A stretch of 64,000 bases of DNA from Bifidobacterium lemurum (GCF_014898175.1 NZ_CP062948.1:930001-994000), one strand, 5' to 3'. Shown: positions 22,301-36,949, counted from the first letter of the stretch. Notes: a model not told the origin generated them from the sequence alone. Numbers and translations are program-made.

Positions 22301-23380
22301 TCATCGGGGCCTCCGAGTGCGATCACCTGGCGAGGCAAGCACATAGCCGGTGCCACGGCCGCCGCCGACTTTGACGATACGGCCTTCATCGACCAATTGC
22401 TTCAAGGCACGTTCTATGGTCGTCAGACTGATATCGGGACATTCGCGGTGAATCATCGCCTTGGTGATTTTGCCAGGACGCCGTTCAAACACGTCTTCGA
22501 CCCGTTGGGCTTTGGTTTTCCGCCCGCCGCCCGCCACCGTCTCGACTCGTTGCGCCAGGTCGCGATATGCGGCAAGCACCACGCCCAGCATGAACCGCAC
22601 GAATGGTGCCTCGTCATTGAGGTTTTCATCCCATCCGGCCGAACTTGCGGCGAGAGCGTCGTAATACAGGCTTTTGTTGTCTTCGATTAGCCGTTCCACA
22701 CTGATATAGCGACCGACCAGATATCCCGATTGCTCCATCAGCAGCACGGTCAGCAGCCGACTCATACGTCCATTGCCGTCATTGAACGGATGGATGCACA
22801 GAAAGTCGAAAACGAAACGAATGACCAGCAGCAGCGGATCATAGCGGTCCGCCTCCAGCGCATCACGGAAGGTCGAGCATAGCCGTTCCATGGCCGTGGG
22901 AGTGGCGACCGCAGGAACAGGTCGGAAACGCACCATGCGGTTGCCTTGGTCATCAAGCCCGACGATTTCATTGTCGCCATCCTTCCAACGCCCGCCATAC
23001 GACAGCGAGGTGTGGCGCATCAGATCCCGATGAAGCTGCAGAATCACATTGGGGCTAATGGCGATATAGTCATGCTGTTCGTGAATCAGCGCGAGCACAT
23101 CTCGATACCCCGCGATTTCCTCTTCGGCGCGACCTCGCGGTTCTATGCTGCGCACCATGAGATCCGCCAGGCGGCGTTCGGTGGTGACGATGCCTTCGAT
23201 ACGGTTGGACGAGCCGGTGCTTTCGATCTGAGCGACATGGATCAACGATTCCAGCACATCCGGCCGTGCGGTCAGCCATAGATTCTGCCGCCCCTTATGC
23301 TCGCGAATTTCGAGCAGCAGCTTGGTGATGCCGGGATCGGTAAGCGCTGCGGGCAGCGTGAGGTAATCGAAGTCATGCAT
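22301..23380 (-). CDS. Fic-family protein with C-terminal winged helix
   Basis: A 359-residue Fic protein; such enzymes usually transfer AMP from ATP to a hydroxyl of a target protein. The full active-site motif is present: His197 in HPFNDGNGRMSR (HxFx(D/E)GNGRxxR). An N-terminal inhibitory motif (S/T)xxxE(G/N) is seen as Ser58-NRI-Glu62-Gly63, so it is a class II, self-inhibited Fic. Residues about 290-355 look like a winged helix-turn-helix (ITKAMIHRECPDISLTTIERALKQL). It is the only gene between two identical rRNA operons, and a 25-bp inverted repeat spans its upstream region. It has no partner antitoxin gene. The target is unknown. Confidence 0.92.
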   Translation of the reverse strand: MHDFDYLTLPAALTDPGITKLLLEIREHKGRQNLWLTARPDVLESLIHVAQIESTGSSNRIEGIVTTERRLADLMVRSIEPRGRAEEEIAGYRDVLALIHEQHDYIAISPNVILQLHRDLMRHTSLSYGGRWKDGDNEIVGLDDQGNRMVRFRPVPAVATPTAMERLCSTFRDALEADRYDPLLLVIRFVFDFLCIHPFNDGNGRMSRLLTVLLMEQSGYLVGRYISVERLIEDNKSLYYDALAASSAGWDENLNDEAPFVRFMLGVVLAAYRDLAQRVETVAGGGRKTKAQRVEDVFERRPGKITKAMIHRECPDISLTTIERALKQLVDEGRIVKVGGGRGTGYVLASPGDRTRRPR

Positions 23381-23392
23381 ATCTCAGTTCTA

Positions 23393-23455
23393 CCTCATTC
23401 TCCTCTCTTTCTGCATCATTTTGTTAGACTTGATGCAGAAAAGAGGAGAATGAGG
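23393..23455. repeat. Long inverted repeat immediately upstream of the fic gene
   Basis: Arms 23393-23418 and 23431-23455 are inverted copies of TGATGCAGAAA(A/G)... with one bulged base, loop of 12. The arm nearest the gene ends 13 bases before the start and contains the purine-rich GAGAGGAGAATGAGG, so the hairpin could hide the ribosome site, or the repeat could be an operator. Confidence 0.85.
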
Positions 23456-23499
23456 CAAAATCGCCGATAACGCTTATTATGTCAGCTCCAAATACGAAA

Positions 23500-23529
23500 A
23501 AACCCGAGCACCATGTGGTGGTCGGGTTT
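23500..23529. terminator. Hairpin between fic and rRNA operon 2
   Basis: AAACCCGA (23500-23507) pairs with TCGGGTTT (23522-23529), continued by CACCA/TGGTG. It lies downstream of the 5S of operon 2 (minus strand). Confidence 0.6.
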
Positions 23530-23614
23530 GTCGTGTTGGCGGTTTGTCGTGTGTGTGGGTATGGGGACGGCCCCGGGAGCCGTGTGGCTCGACCGGGGCC
23601 GTCCTGTTCGTGTG

Positions 23615-23732
23615 GTGCGGCGGCGTGCTACTCTCCCACACCCTGTCGGGTGCAGTACCATCGCCGTGCTGGGCCTTAGCTTCCGGGTTCGGAATGGGAC
23701 CGGGCGTCTCACCCAGGCCATGGCCGCCGCAA
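23615..23732 (-). rRNA. rrf: 5S ribosomal RNA, copy 2
   Basis: Same sequence as copy 1; recognised by the CCATTCCGAACCCGGAAG core and paired ends. Ends approximate. Confidence 0.93.
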
Positions 23733-23895
23733 ATCTTTCTGTTATGCCCCGCGGTGGGGGTGTGTCGGTGGGTTGGGAACCGGCTAGCGGACGCGTGGTT
23801 TCGTGTTTGATCGCAGTGCGGACCGGAGTCGTGCTCCTTGTCGTCCGGTGGCTTGCCGGGTGATGCTTGCGGCCCCTCCCGGAAGGGAGGGATGG

Positions 23896-28946
<5,051 letters not shown>

Positions 28947-29255
28947 AAAAACCTCGTGGAAAGACATCGAATAGATGACTCTCAAACAATTATTTTCCAA
29001 AAGAAAATGACGAGCACGTCCTATAAGGAAGGACGCCACTCACAAAAACCTCACCACCCATTAACCGCTCCCGCGGACCCGGCAAAACCAGGCGGGCAAT
29101 GAACTGGCAATCATTGACTATAAAGAAGTAGTACAAACACGCTCTTGAGTTCTCAAACCACCACCACACACTCAGTCCGAAGCAATCTCTTGGAGATTTC
29201 CCCTCGCTGACCGGCAGCAAGAGATAAACTTACACGCCCTTGCCCTTTTACGCAA
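28947..29255 (-). promoter_or_regulatory. rRNA operon 2 leader and promoter
   Basis: On the minus strand -35 TTGCGT (29250-29255), 17-base spacer, -10 TAAGTT (29227-29232), then the leader shared with operon 1. Further upstream only short blocks such as CGGCGTGTC remain shared. Confidence 0.7.
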
Positions 29256-29635
29256 ATCGCAGGGCGCAGAAAAGCGAAGAACCGTTGAAAACACACGGTT
29301 CTTTCGGCGTGTCATAAAAGGGCTTTTTGCCCGCTTGAAACCAGAATATCGCTGATGAAGCGCTCCGAAAGTAATGAAATCAATTTCGATACGGCGTGTC
29401 GCAGCGGTCGTCCCACCGGAACGGACTCGGCGGCATCTTTCATGATGAAGCCGAACCACATCAGCCGCGATATCACGCATTCCGTAGTCCAGCGATACTC
29501 CTGCGGGACAGGACGGACCAACATGTGCGAGAACAGGACCTTGCCGATCACCAGCACGAATCTGGGAGTCTATCGGGCCAACGCGTGCGGGACGGGACGG
29601 TCCGATCCCATTCTTCGGCGACATCCGCCATCCGG
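29256..29635. other. Intergenic region upstream of rRNA operon 2
   Basis: No confident gene. A minus-strand frame 29312-29557 (81 codons, containing WFGFIMKDAAESVP and LISLLSERFISDIL) reads somewhat like protein but lacks a ribosome site and any recognised family; it may be a decayed gene. Confidence 0.3.
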
Positions 29636-29664
29636 TTGTACAGGAAACGGCGTGCGCGTATACC
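29636..29664 (+). promoter_or_regulatory. cobB promoter, probably leaderless transcript
   Basis: -35 TTGTAC (29636-29641), 17-base spacer, -10 TATACC (29659-29664). Seven bases separate the -10 box from the ATG, leaving no room for a ribosome site. Confidence 0.55.
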
Positions 29665-29671
29665 TATAGAC

Positions 29672-30424
29672 ATGACGAAAACAATCGCAGTGCTGACCGG
29701 CGCAGGAATCTCCACCTCCGCTGGCATACCCGACTTCCGCGGACCGGACGGCGTATGGACCAAGCATCCGGAGCAAACCAGCGTCTACGACATCGACCTG
29801 TTCCGAAACGACCCACAGGCGCGGGCCTACTCATGGCGTTGGCAGAAGGAATCACCGGTATGGAACGCCCAGCCGGGGGCCGCACACGCCGCGCTGGCGA
29901 AACTCGAACAGGCCGGCATGCTCAGCCTGCTCGCCACGCAGAATTTCGACGGACTGCACGAGAAGGCGGGCAATAGCGACGAGGTGATCGTGAACCTGCA
30001 CGGCACCATCGGCACCTCGCACTGCATGAAATGCCATCAGAAATATGACACGGCCGACATCATGGACCGGCTGGACGAGGAACCGGATCCGCATTGCCAC
30101 CGCAGGCTCCCCTACTCGGGTGATATGCCCTGCAACGGGCTGCTCAAAACCGATGTGGTGTATTTCGGAGAGATGCTTCCGGAAGGCGCGATGGAGAAAT
30201 CGTATCGTCTGACCGCACGGGCGGATGAGCTGTGGGTGATCGGCTCCACGCTGGAGGTGTATCCGGCGGCGAGCATTGTGCCGGTGGCAGCCGAGGCGGG
30301 AGTGCCGATCACCATCATGAATATGGGACGCACGCAGTACGACCGCTTGGCCACGCGGCTTATCCATGAGGATATCGCCGTCGCCTTGCCGCAGCTGGTT
30401 GAGGAGACCCTCGCCTCCGACTGA
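29672..30424 (+). CDS. cobB: NAD-dependent protein deacylase (Sir2/sirtuin)
   Basis: A 250-residue cytoplasmic sirtuin that removes acyl groups from lysines, using NAD+. The Rossmann motif is GAGIS (10-14) with GIPDFRG following; TQNFDGLHEKAG and catalytic His110 in NLHGT are in place. The zinc site is Cys118 and Cys121 (CMKC) with Cys142 and Cys154; the second pair is separated by 11 residues, wider than the usual CxxC, as in some actinobacterial members. The ATG at 29672 is set by the promoter; longer in-frame starts upstream run through non-coding sequence. A terminator follows at 30443-30476. Confidence 0.93.
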   Translation: MTKTIAVLTGAGISTSAGIPDFRGPDGVWTKHPEQTSVYDIDLFRNDPQARAYSWRWQKESPVWNAQPGAAHAALAKLEQAGMLSLLATQNFDGLHEKAGNSDEVIVNLHGTIGTSHCMKCHQKYDTADIMDRLDEEPDPHCHRRLPYSGDMPCNGLLKTDVVYFGEMLPEGAMEKSYRLTARADELWVIGSTLEVYPAASIVPVAAEAGVPITIMNMGRTQYDRLATRLIHEDIAVALPQLVEETLASD

Positions 30425-30442
30425 TCCGCCCCTGAATACGGA

Positions 30443-30476
30443 CTCGCCTCCGCTCAATGTTCTGAACGGAGGCGAG
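30443..30476 (+). terminator. Intrinsic hairpin after cobB
   Basis: CTCGCCTCCG-C-TCA (30443-30456) pairs with TGA-A-CGGAGGCGAG (30463-30476), one mismatch, short loop. Confidence 0.7.
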
Positions 30477-30601
30477 GCGTGGGTGGCTGCGATGGAGATC
30501 CTTGCGCCTCGCCCTTTGGGCACGGCTCAGGACGTACGAGGAACGCTCGAACGCAACCCGGGACGCACGAGGGACGCACAGGCGCGACTCGGGTCGGCGG
30601 G

Positions 30602-31867
30602 TCAGTAGATGCGGTTGGGGGTGAAACCGGCTTCCTTAAGCGCCGCGAGGATGCGGTCGATATGGTCGGGGCCGTTGGTCTCCACCGTGACGCCGAGCGC
30701 CACCGCGTTCGTGTAATGGCCGGACGCCTTGAACTGGTCGTGGTCCAGGGCGATGACGTTGGCGCGTTCGCGCGCGAGCAGCGTGGCCACCTTGACGAGC
30801 TGGCCCGGGGTGTCGGGCAGTTCGACCTCGAAGTTCATGATGCGGCCGCGGGCGATCATGCCCTTCTGGATCACCGCGCCCATGGTCACTGTGTCGATGT
30901 TTCCGCCGGACATGATCGGCACCACCACATGATCTCCTCCCGCGGCGGCGAACTTGCGCGAACGCAGGTTGAGATGTTCCAACGCGGCGAGCGACACCGC
31001 GCCGGCGGCCTCGACCACAAGCTTGTGCTTTTCGAGCATGAGCAGGATCATCTCGTTGATGTCGCGCTCGGTGACGGTGACTAGGTCGTCGAGGAACTCG
31101 TTGAGCAGCGCGAAGGTCAGGTCGCCCGGATGTTTGACGGCGACACCCTCGGCGGAGGTGACCACCTGGTCGGCCTCGACCACACGTCCAGCCGCGAAGG
31201 AATTCTTGAAAGCGGGGCTGCCCTCGGGGATCGCGCCTATCACACGCACTTCGGGCCTGAAGGTTTTGATGGCGAGCGCGACGCCGGCACCAAGACCGCC
31301 GCCGCCAAGCGGAACGATCACATCGGTGACGTTCGGCACGTCCTCGAGAATCTCCAGGCCGATGGTGCCCTGGCCGCACAGCACCTCATAGTCGTCGAAG
31401 GGCGGCACGTAGACCATGCCCTGCTCTTCGGAAAGCTTGGCGGCATAGGCCGCGGACTCATCGAACACATCGCCATGCAGCACGACTTCCGCGCCGTAGG
31501 CTTTGGTGGCGTCGACCTTCAGCGGCGGAGTGATGGTCGGCATGCAGATCGTGGCCTTGGCGCCGCGTTCGCGGGCCGCATAGGCGACGCCCTGGGCATG
31601 GTTGCCCGCGGAGGCGGTGACGATGCCGCGCGCCAGCTCCTCCTCGCTTAGGGAGGCGATTTTGTTGTAGGCGCCGCGGATTTTGAACGACCCGGTGACC
31701 TGCAGATTCTCCGGCTTCAAAATAATCTCGTGGCCGGTCATTTCGGACAGGGCGGGCGACGGAATCGGTTCCGTTCGACGGGCCGTGCCGTTCAATCGCT
31801 CGGCGGCGAGCTTCAATTCGGCCGCATGGTCACGCTGCAATGCTTTGAGGACGTCCTTTTGTTCCAT
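30602..31867 (-). CDS. ilvA: Threonine ammonia-lyase
   Basis: A PLP enzyme of 421 residues that deaminates threonine to 2-oxobutyrate, the first step of isoleucine synthesis. The PLP lysine is Lys62 in GSFKIRGAYNK, the phosphate-binding loop is PLGGGGLGAG, and a single C-terminal ACT-type domain starts near residue 330 (FEVELPDTPGQLVKVATLL), implying allosteric control. No isoleucine-synthesis genes are adjacent. A TACAAT box lies 7 bases before the ATG at 31867, so the transcript may be leaderless; an ATG at 31876 overlaps that box and is less likely. Confidence 0.93.
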   Translation of the reverse strand: MEQKDVLKALQRDHAAELKLAAERLNGTARRTEPIPSPALSEMTGHEIILKPENLQVTGSFKIRGAYNKIASLSEEELARGIVTASAGNHAQGVAYAARERGAKATICMPTITPPLKVDATKAYGAEVVLHGDVFDESAAYAAKLSEEQGMVYVPPFDDYEVLCGQGTIGLEILEDVPNVTDVIVPLGGGGLGAGVALAIKTFRPEVRVIGAIPEGSPAFKNSFAAGRVVEADQVVTSAEGVAVKHPGDLTFALLNEFLDDLVTVTERDINEMILLMLEKHKLVVEAAGAVSLAALEHLNLRSRKFAAAGGDHVVVPIMSGGNIDTVTMGAVIQKGMIARGRIMNFEVELPDTPGQLVKVATLLARERANVIALDHDQFKASGHYTNAVALGVTVETNGPDHIDRILAALKEAGFTPNRIY

Positions 31868-31942
31868 AGTGTGCATTGTAAGCGGCGGGCGGCCAAACGC
31901 CGGACGAACGACCAACGGATGGGATGATGCCGGTCCGATATG

Positions 31943-31975
31943 AAAACGCCCCGCACGACGCGCGTACGGGGCGAG
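31943..31975 (-). terminator. Terminator of the oligo-1,6-glucosidase gene
   Basis: GCCCCG (31948-31953) pairs with CGGGGC (31967-31972), extended inward by ACG/CGT, and is followed on the minus strand by TTTTC. Confidence 0.75.
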
Positions 31976-32008
31976 AGGTCTTGCCGTCAGAAAGGCAATC
32001 CGCGTGGC

Positions 32009-33835
32009 TTACAGGGCTACGACCACGCCTTCCCAACCGGCCAGCTCGTTGTTGGCGATGGAGACGACGGCGTGGGAGGCGCCACGCGTGGCGATCACGA
32101 CCTGGGATTCATCGATGCCGGAGGCCAGCAGGGCGGCGGATTCGGCGGGCAGGTCGACCGGACGGCCGGAGAGATTCACCATCACCAGCAGACGACGGCC
32201 GTCAAGCTCGCGCACGAAGGCGTACACATGCTCGTCGGACGCATCGACCAGATTCCAATCGCCGGCGGAGACGACGGGATTGTCGTGGCGCAGGGCGATG
32301 AGCTGCTTGTAGAAGCCGTACACGGAATCCGGATCGTCGAATTCGGCGGCCGCGTTGATCGCGGCATGGTTCGGGTTCACGCTGATCCACGGCTCGGTGG
32401 CCGCGTCAGGCGCGGTGAAGCCGGCGTACTTCGACCCATCCCATTGCATCGGAGTGCGGGCGTTGTCACGGCTGATCAGGGCCAAGGAGGCCATCATCGA
32501 TTCCGCGCCCTGCACTTTGGCTTCCTCGACCCGCTGGCGGAATCCGTTGATGGATTCCAGGTCGCGGTACTGGTCGAGGCTGGTGAAGTGGGCGCTGGTC
32601 ATACCCAGCTCCTCGCCCTGATAGACGTACGGAGTGCCGCGATGCATGTGCAGCAGCAAGCCGAGCGCCTTGGCCGAACGCACGCGGGCCTCCTCGGTGG
32701 AGTCGTCACCCCAACGGGACACCACGCGCGGCTGATCATGGTTGCAGAAGAACAAGCTGGCCCAGCCGGCCTTCTTGACCGCCGACTGCTGGTCCGCAAG
32801 ACGTTCGCGAAGGTTCTTCACCTCGAAAGGCACCACATCCCACTTGGAACCGCCGGGCTTCTGGTCCACGCCGACGTGGTCGAACAGGAAGAGCATATCG
32901 AGCTCCTTGTTCGCGGGATCGGTGATGTGCTCGTTGCGGGACGGGGTGACGCCGGGGGCTTCGCCCACGTTCATATAACCCTCGCGCTTCTCGAACACCT
33001 CGCGACGCATTTCGGCGAGGAACTCGTCGACGCGGGGTCCGTCCGAGCAGAAGGGGAACGGAGAGGAATATCCCTCCTCGCCCACCGGATTATCCTCGAT
33101 CAGAGAACCTTCCTCGCCCGGCAGCTTGCCGTTGGCGTCGATGGTCTTGGAGATCTGAGTGATCACGTCCATGCGGAAGCCGTCGATACCGCGATCCATC
33201 CACCAATTCATCATGTCGTACACAGCGCGACGCACCGCGGGGTTCTCCCAATTGAGGTCGGGCTGCTTCTTGGAATACTGGTGCAGGAAATACTCGCCGC
33301 GCTCGGGGCAGTATTCCCACGCAGAACCGCCGAAGTAGGATCCCCACTGGTTCGGTTCCGCGCCGGGGGTGCCGGGCTCGTGGCCGGGCTTGGCCGGACG
33401 CCACCAATACCAGTCGGCGTGCGGGTCGGTCTTGTCTTTGGACGCCTCGAACCACGCGTGCTCGTCGGAGGTGTGGTTCACGACCAGATCCATCACGATC
33501 TTGAGTCCCCGCTTATGCGCCTCGGCGAGCAGCTCGTCCATGTCCTCGAGCGTGCCGAACAGCGGGTCGATGTCCTGATAGTCGGAGATGTCGTAGCCGT
33601 TGTCGTCCTGCGGGGACTTGTACACCGGGGAGAGCCACAGCACGTCCACGCCCAGATCGGCCAGATAGTCGAGACGGGAGGTGATGCCCTTCAGGTCGCC
33701 GAAGCCGTCGCCGTTGCTGTCCTGGAAGGATCGGGGATAGATCTGGTACACCACGGCGTTCGACCACCACGGATTCGGAGTCGCGCCGTTGGTGCGCACG
33801 GCGTCGGGAAGAGTGGGGCGGTTCAAAGAAGTCAT
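32009..33835 (-). CDS. Alpha-glucosidase / oligo-1,6-glucosidase (GH13, subfamily 31-like)
   Basis: A 608-residue cytoplasmic GH13 exo-enzyme. Landmarks: WWSNAVVYQIYPRSFQD, LVVNHTSDEH, nucleophile Asp223 in GFRMDVITQISK, acid/base Glu292 in NVGEAPGV and Asp367 in CNHDQPR. The MDVITQISK segment and the long loop after the active-site helix match oligo-1,6-glucosidases acting on isomaltose-type sugars, though some relatives cleave alpha-1,4 bonds. The ATG follows AAAGGAA. It has its own promoter and terminator and lies at the edge of the lower-GC region. It is less similar to the two subfamily-30-like enzymes in the window than they are to each other. Confidence 0.93.
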   Translation of the reverse strand: MTSLNRPTLPDAVRTNGATPNPWWSNAVVYQIYPRSFQDSNGDGFGDLKGITSRLDYLADLGVDVLWLSPVYKSPQDDNGYDISDYQDIDPLFGTLEDMDELLAEAHKRGLKIVMDLVVNHTSDEHAWFEASKDKTDPHADWYWWRPAKPGHEPGTPGAEPNQWGSYFGGSAWEYCPERGEYFLHQYSKKQPDLNWENPAVRRAVYDMMNWWMDRGIDGFRMDVITQISKTIDANGKLPGEEGSLIEDNPVGEEGYSSPFPFCSDGPRVDEFLAEMRREVFEKREGYMNVGEAPGVTPSRNEHITDPANKELDMLFLFDHVGVDQKPGGSKWDVVPFEVKNLRERLADQQSAVKKAGWASLFFCNHDQPRVVSRWGDDSTEEARVRSAKALGLLLHMHRGTPYVYQGEELGMTSAHFTSLDQYRDLESINGFRQRVEEAKVQGAESMMASLALISRDNARTPMQWDGSKYAGFTAPDAATEPWISVNPNHAAINAAAEFDDPDSVYGFYKQLIALRHDNPVVSAGDWNLVDASDEHVYAFVRELDGRRLLVMVNLSGRPVDLPAESAALLASGIDESQVVIATRGASHAVVSIANNELAGWEGVVVAL

Positions 33836-34348
33836 CGTCGAGTTCCTTTCTTACGTTTTCCATTGCTCATCCGCTCTCAGCGACGATGCCGTGCGGCACT
33901 CCATCGAGCCAGACGTTTTTGTTTACATGACCCATGGTGTCAGACAAAGGTTTTTATTCCCATCTGGACGGTTCAGCTGGCGTGCCGGAAAGTAATTCCC
34001 TGCTGATTCCAATCTCACGGATATGCACAGCTTGGTTTAGCCGCATCGAGCATCAATATCGAACGGCTGGGCGGGCTCAATCCGCATGTCATCGAAAGCA
34101 ACGGCTTCGATAATCAACAGCGGACAAATCGCGGCGCGCACTTGGACTTGTCGAACTGCGTCGGTTTTCGATCCCACGCAGACAACCCACACGCCAGCCA
34201 CTATATTAGCTCGCAACATTTTGCGACGTATCGCCGCGCATGGGATCAGCAGATAGCATGTGTCGCCCACGAGTAACGCCTGCTCCTTCTGGCCGCACAA
34301 CTGCGGCGTAGAAGAGCTCCTTCTTGGACGGATACAGACGCCAGCAAA
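33836..34348. other. 513-base intergenic region, possible decayed gene
   Basis: The right part may hold a broken minus-strand gene. One frame just after the alpha-glucosidase stop reads RLYPSKKELFYAAVVRPEG, and a second, shifted frame (34037-34300) ends AVAFDDMRIEPAQPFDIDA. Neither has a start with a ribosome site and no family is recognised. The left part holds the promoter of the oligo-1,6-glucosidase gene, without a clear operator. Confidence 0.3.
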
Positions 34349-36040
34349 CTACTCGGCAACCAGCCAGACAGCGGTCTGCGGAGGAACGGATTCGACGGAC
34401 TCACCCGGCAACCATTGCGGATCGGACGAGAGCAGCACCGCCATGCCATCCGGCAATGGCTGGCATCGCACGGTGGAGAAGTTTACCAGCACATGCATGC
34501 CCGAGGGCAAAGACCAGCTCAACACATCATCCGCCGGATTCGCTCCATCGACCGCGCTCTCGACCGACCACCAGTCGAATCGAAGATCAACGCCTGCAGC
34601 AACCCACCGTCGACGCAAAGCCAGAGCCGCACGATACAGCTCCAGCATAGAACCGACGGTGCCGCACTGACGTTCCACCGCGTAGGAAGCGAACCAGTCA
34701 GGCTGAGGCAGCCAGCTAGAGCCTGTGTCGCTGAAGCCGAATGTCGGCCCATCGACAGTCCACGGCAGGGGGATTCGGCAGCCGTCGCGGCCTTTGAAAC
34801 GGTGTCCGGATCGCTCCCAATTCGGATCCTGCACCTGGCCCTCCGTCAAATCGAAATCCTCCGGCAGTCCGAGCTCATCACCTTGGTAGATGAACGCGGT
34901 ACCAGGAAGCCCCAGCATCACCAGAGCGGCGGCGCGGGCACGGCGGTCTGCGCTGGCGGGGTCGATGGGAGGATTGGTGCCGTTCGAGGTAACCCATGAC
35001 TCAATGTTCGCTCCAACGGGCAGTCCCAGACGCGATGCGATGCGTGGCACATCGTGGTTGCCAAGCACCCAAGTGGGAGATGTGCCGGCTTCAATCGCAT
35101 AATGGTGCGTTCGTTCGATGGCAGTGCGATACTCATCCGCGTTCCACGAAGCCTTCTGCAAAGAGAAATCGAACACCGCGCCGAGCTCATCGAGCCGTGC
35201 ATATTGGAAGATACGCGGAGTGAAAGGCGTCCAGGACTCTCCGACCGCATATTTGGCCGGCGCATACCGGTCAAATATCTCACGCCAGCCACGGTAGATG
35301 ACATGCACCTCGTCACGGTCCCAGATTGGATCGGAGCCGTCAGCGGACTGAGGCGCCATCAGGGTGGGTTCCGGGCGGTCACGCAGCGGCTCGTCGAGAT
35401 CTTTGGACAAACCATGCGAAACATCGACGCGGAATCCGTCGACTCCTTTATCACACCAAAATTCGAGGATGCGATGGAATTCCTCACGTACCTCGAAGTT
35501 GTCCCAGTTGAGGTCGGGCTGCTCGCGGGCAAACAAGTGCAGATAGTACCAGCCGTCGCCGCAGGGTTCCCATGCAGAACCACCGAAATTGCTCAACCAG
35601 TTGGTGGGAGGCAGTTCGCCGTGTTTGCCACGACCACGACGGAACACGTATCGAGCCGACTCAAGCGACTCAGGCCCGGCCGCAAGCGCGGCGCGGAACC
35701 ACGGATGCTGGTTGGAAGTGTGATTAGGCACAATGTCAATGATGACTTTGATGTCCCGCTGGTGCGCGCCAGCGACCAGTTCGTCGAATTGGCTCATGGT
35801 GCCGAAGCGCGGATCCACCGCACAATAATCGGCCACGTCATAGCCACCGTCCGCCAGCGGCGAGGGATAGAACGGTGAAAGCCAGACGGCATCGACACCG
35901 AGTTGGGCGAGATAATCAAGTTTGTCGACTACGCCTTGGATGTCGCCCTCGCCGTTACTATCACTGTCACGGAACGAACGTGGATAGATCTGGTAGACGA
36001 CGGCGTCCTTCCACCAATCGTCGGGGTGTTTATCGACCAT
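34349..36040 (-). CDS. Alpha-glucosidase (GH13, subfamily 30-like), second locus
   Basis: A 563-residue cytoplasmic exo-alpha-glucosidase. Landmarks: WWKDAVVYQIYPRSFRD, DIVPNHTSNQHPWF, nucleophile Asp206 in GFRVDVSHG, acid/base Glu268 in VGESW and Asp330 in GNHDVPR. It is a paralogue of the enzyme at 6644, but its codons are visibly less GC-rich. It ends an operon after a binding protein and two permeases, so it should act on the imported sugar. The start at 36040 follows GGGAGAA about 10 bases upstream; an in-frame ATG at 36100 lacks one. The 82-base gap after the permease shows no clear promoter. Confidence 0.92.
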   Translation of the reverse strand: MVDKHPDDWWKDAVVYQIYPRSFRDSDSNGEGDIQGVVDKLDYLAQLGVDAVWLSPFYPSPLADGGYDVADYCAVDPRFGTMSQFDELVAGAHQRDIKVIIDIVPNHTSNQHPWFRAALAAGPESLESARYVFRRGRGKHGELPPTNWLSNFGGSAWEPCGDGWYYLHLFAREQPDLNWDNFEVREEFHRILEFWCDKGVDGFRVDVSHGLSKDLDEPLRDRPEPTLMAPQSADGSDPIWDRDEVHVIYRGWREIFDRYAPAKYAVGESWTPFTPRIFQYARLDELGAVFDFSLQKASWNADEYRTAIERTHHYAIEAGTSPTWVLGNHDVPRIASRLGLPVGANIESWVTSNGTNPPIDPASADRRARAAALVMLGLPGTAFIYQGDELGLPEDFDLTEGQVQDPNWERSGHRFKGRDGCRIPLPWTVDGPTFGFSDTGSSWLPQPDWFASYAVERQCGTVGSMLELYRAALALRRRWVAAGVDLRFDWWSVESAVDGANPADDVLSWSLPSGMHVLVNFSTVRCQPLPDGMAVLLSSDPQWLPGESVESVPPQTAVWLVAE

Positions 36041-36122
36041 GATCGCAAAATTCTCCCAGTGCAACAAGATGACCGCCGAACTGATTACGGCGGCCATCAA
36101 ATGGAATTATAAAATTGGACGG

Positions 36123-36947
36123 TCAGCCCTTAACCGAACCAGCCAGCATGGCGCGGATGAAGTAACGCTGCAATATGATGAACAGAATCATAGTAGGAGC
36201 CATAATCAACAGCGCGCCCGCGTTCAGCAACACCACATCTGTCTGATATGTGCCAACAAACGTCTGGAGAGCGCCAGCCATCGTTCGTTTCAGTGGATCG
36301 TTGATCAGCACCACTGCCAGCAGGAACTGGTTCCATGTGGACAGGAAGGTCAGAATCGCCAGTGATGAAAGCGCCGGTAATGCCAAAGGCAACTGAATAC
36401 GGACGAACGTCTGAAAATCACCGGCGCCGTCAATACTGGCTGCTTCCATAAGATCCCGCGGCATCTGCTCGAAATGTTGGCGCATCCATACGACACCAAA
36501 GGACAGATTTAATCCGATAAGCGGCAGAATCAGCGCCCATCGGGTATTGAGAAGCCCAAGTCCGTCAATCTCGTAATACAGCGGCGTCACCAATGTCTCG
36601 AAAGGAATGGTCAGACCGATGATGAAGATTGCGTACAGTACGCCTCGTCCAGGGACGCGCAGCTGTGCCATGGCATATCCCGCCAATGCGGAGCATAGCA
36701 CCACGGTCGGCACCACAGCCAATACGAGGATGCAACTTGACTTAAGCAACGGCAGAATATTCGCCATATTCCACGCGTCGATAAAGTTCTCCCAGTGCGG
36801 AGTCGCGGTGAACTGGATGCCTTCCGGCATGGACCCCTGCGGCTGCAGGGCCGCAGACAGCATCGAGAAGAACGGTAATATCGAAAATGCAACCATGAAT
36901 ACCAACACGATATTACCGGCGGCACGAACAGAGAGCGGTTTTTTCAT
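36123..36947 (-). CDS. ABC sugar importer permease (MalG type), glycan locus
   Basis: A 274-residue permease with six hydrophobic segments, the EAA loop MEAASIDGAGDFQTF and C-terminal RAMLAGSVKG. The ribosome site AAGGAG lies inside the end of the upstream permease gene, two bases separate stop and start, so translation is coupled. Third gene of the binding protein-permease-permease-alpha-glucosidase operon. Confidence 0.92.
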   Translation of the reverse strand: MKKPLSVRAAGNIVLVFMVAFSILPFFSMLSAALQPQGSMPEGIQFTATPHWENFIDAWNMANILPLLKSSCILVLAVVPTVVLCSALAGYAMAQLRVPGRGVLYAIFIIGLTIPFETLVTPLYYEIDGLGLLNTRWALILPLIGLNLSFGVVWMRQHFEQMPRDLMEAASIDGAGDFQTFVRIQLPLALPALSSLAILTFLSTWNQFLLAVVLINDPLKRTMAGALQTFVGTYQTDVVLLNAGALLIMAPTMILFIILQRYFIRAMLAGSVKG

Positions 36948-36949
36948 AG

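Noticed and set aside
22301..23380. Fic/antitoxin (FicTA) pair
   Set aside because: No small antitoxin gene beside it; the inhibitory motif is within the same protein.
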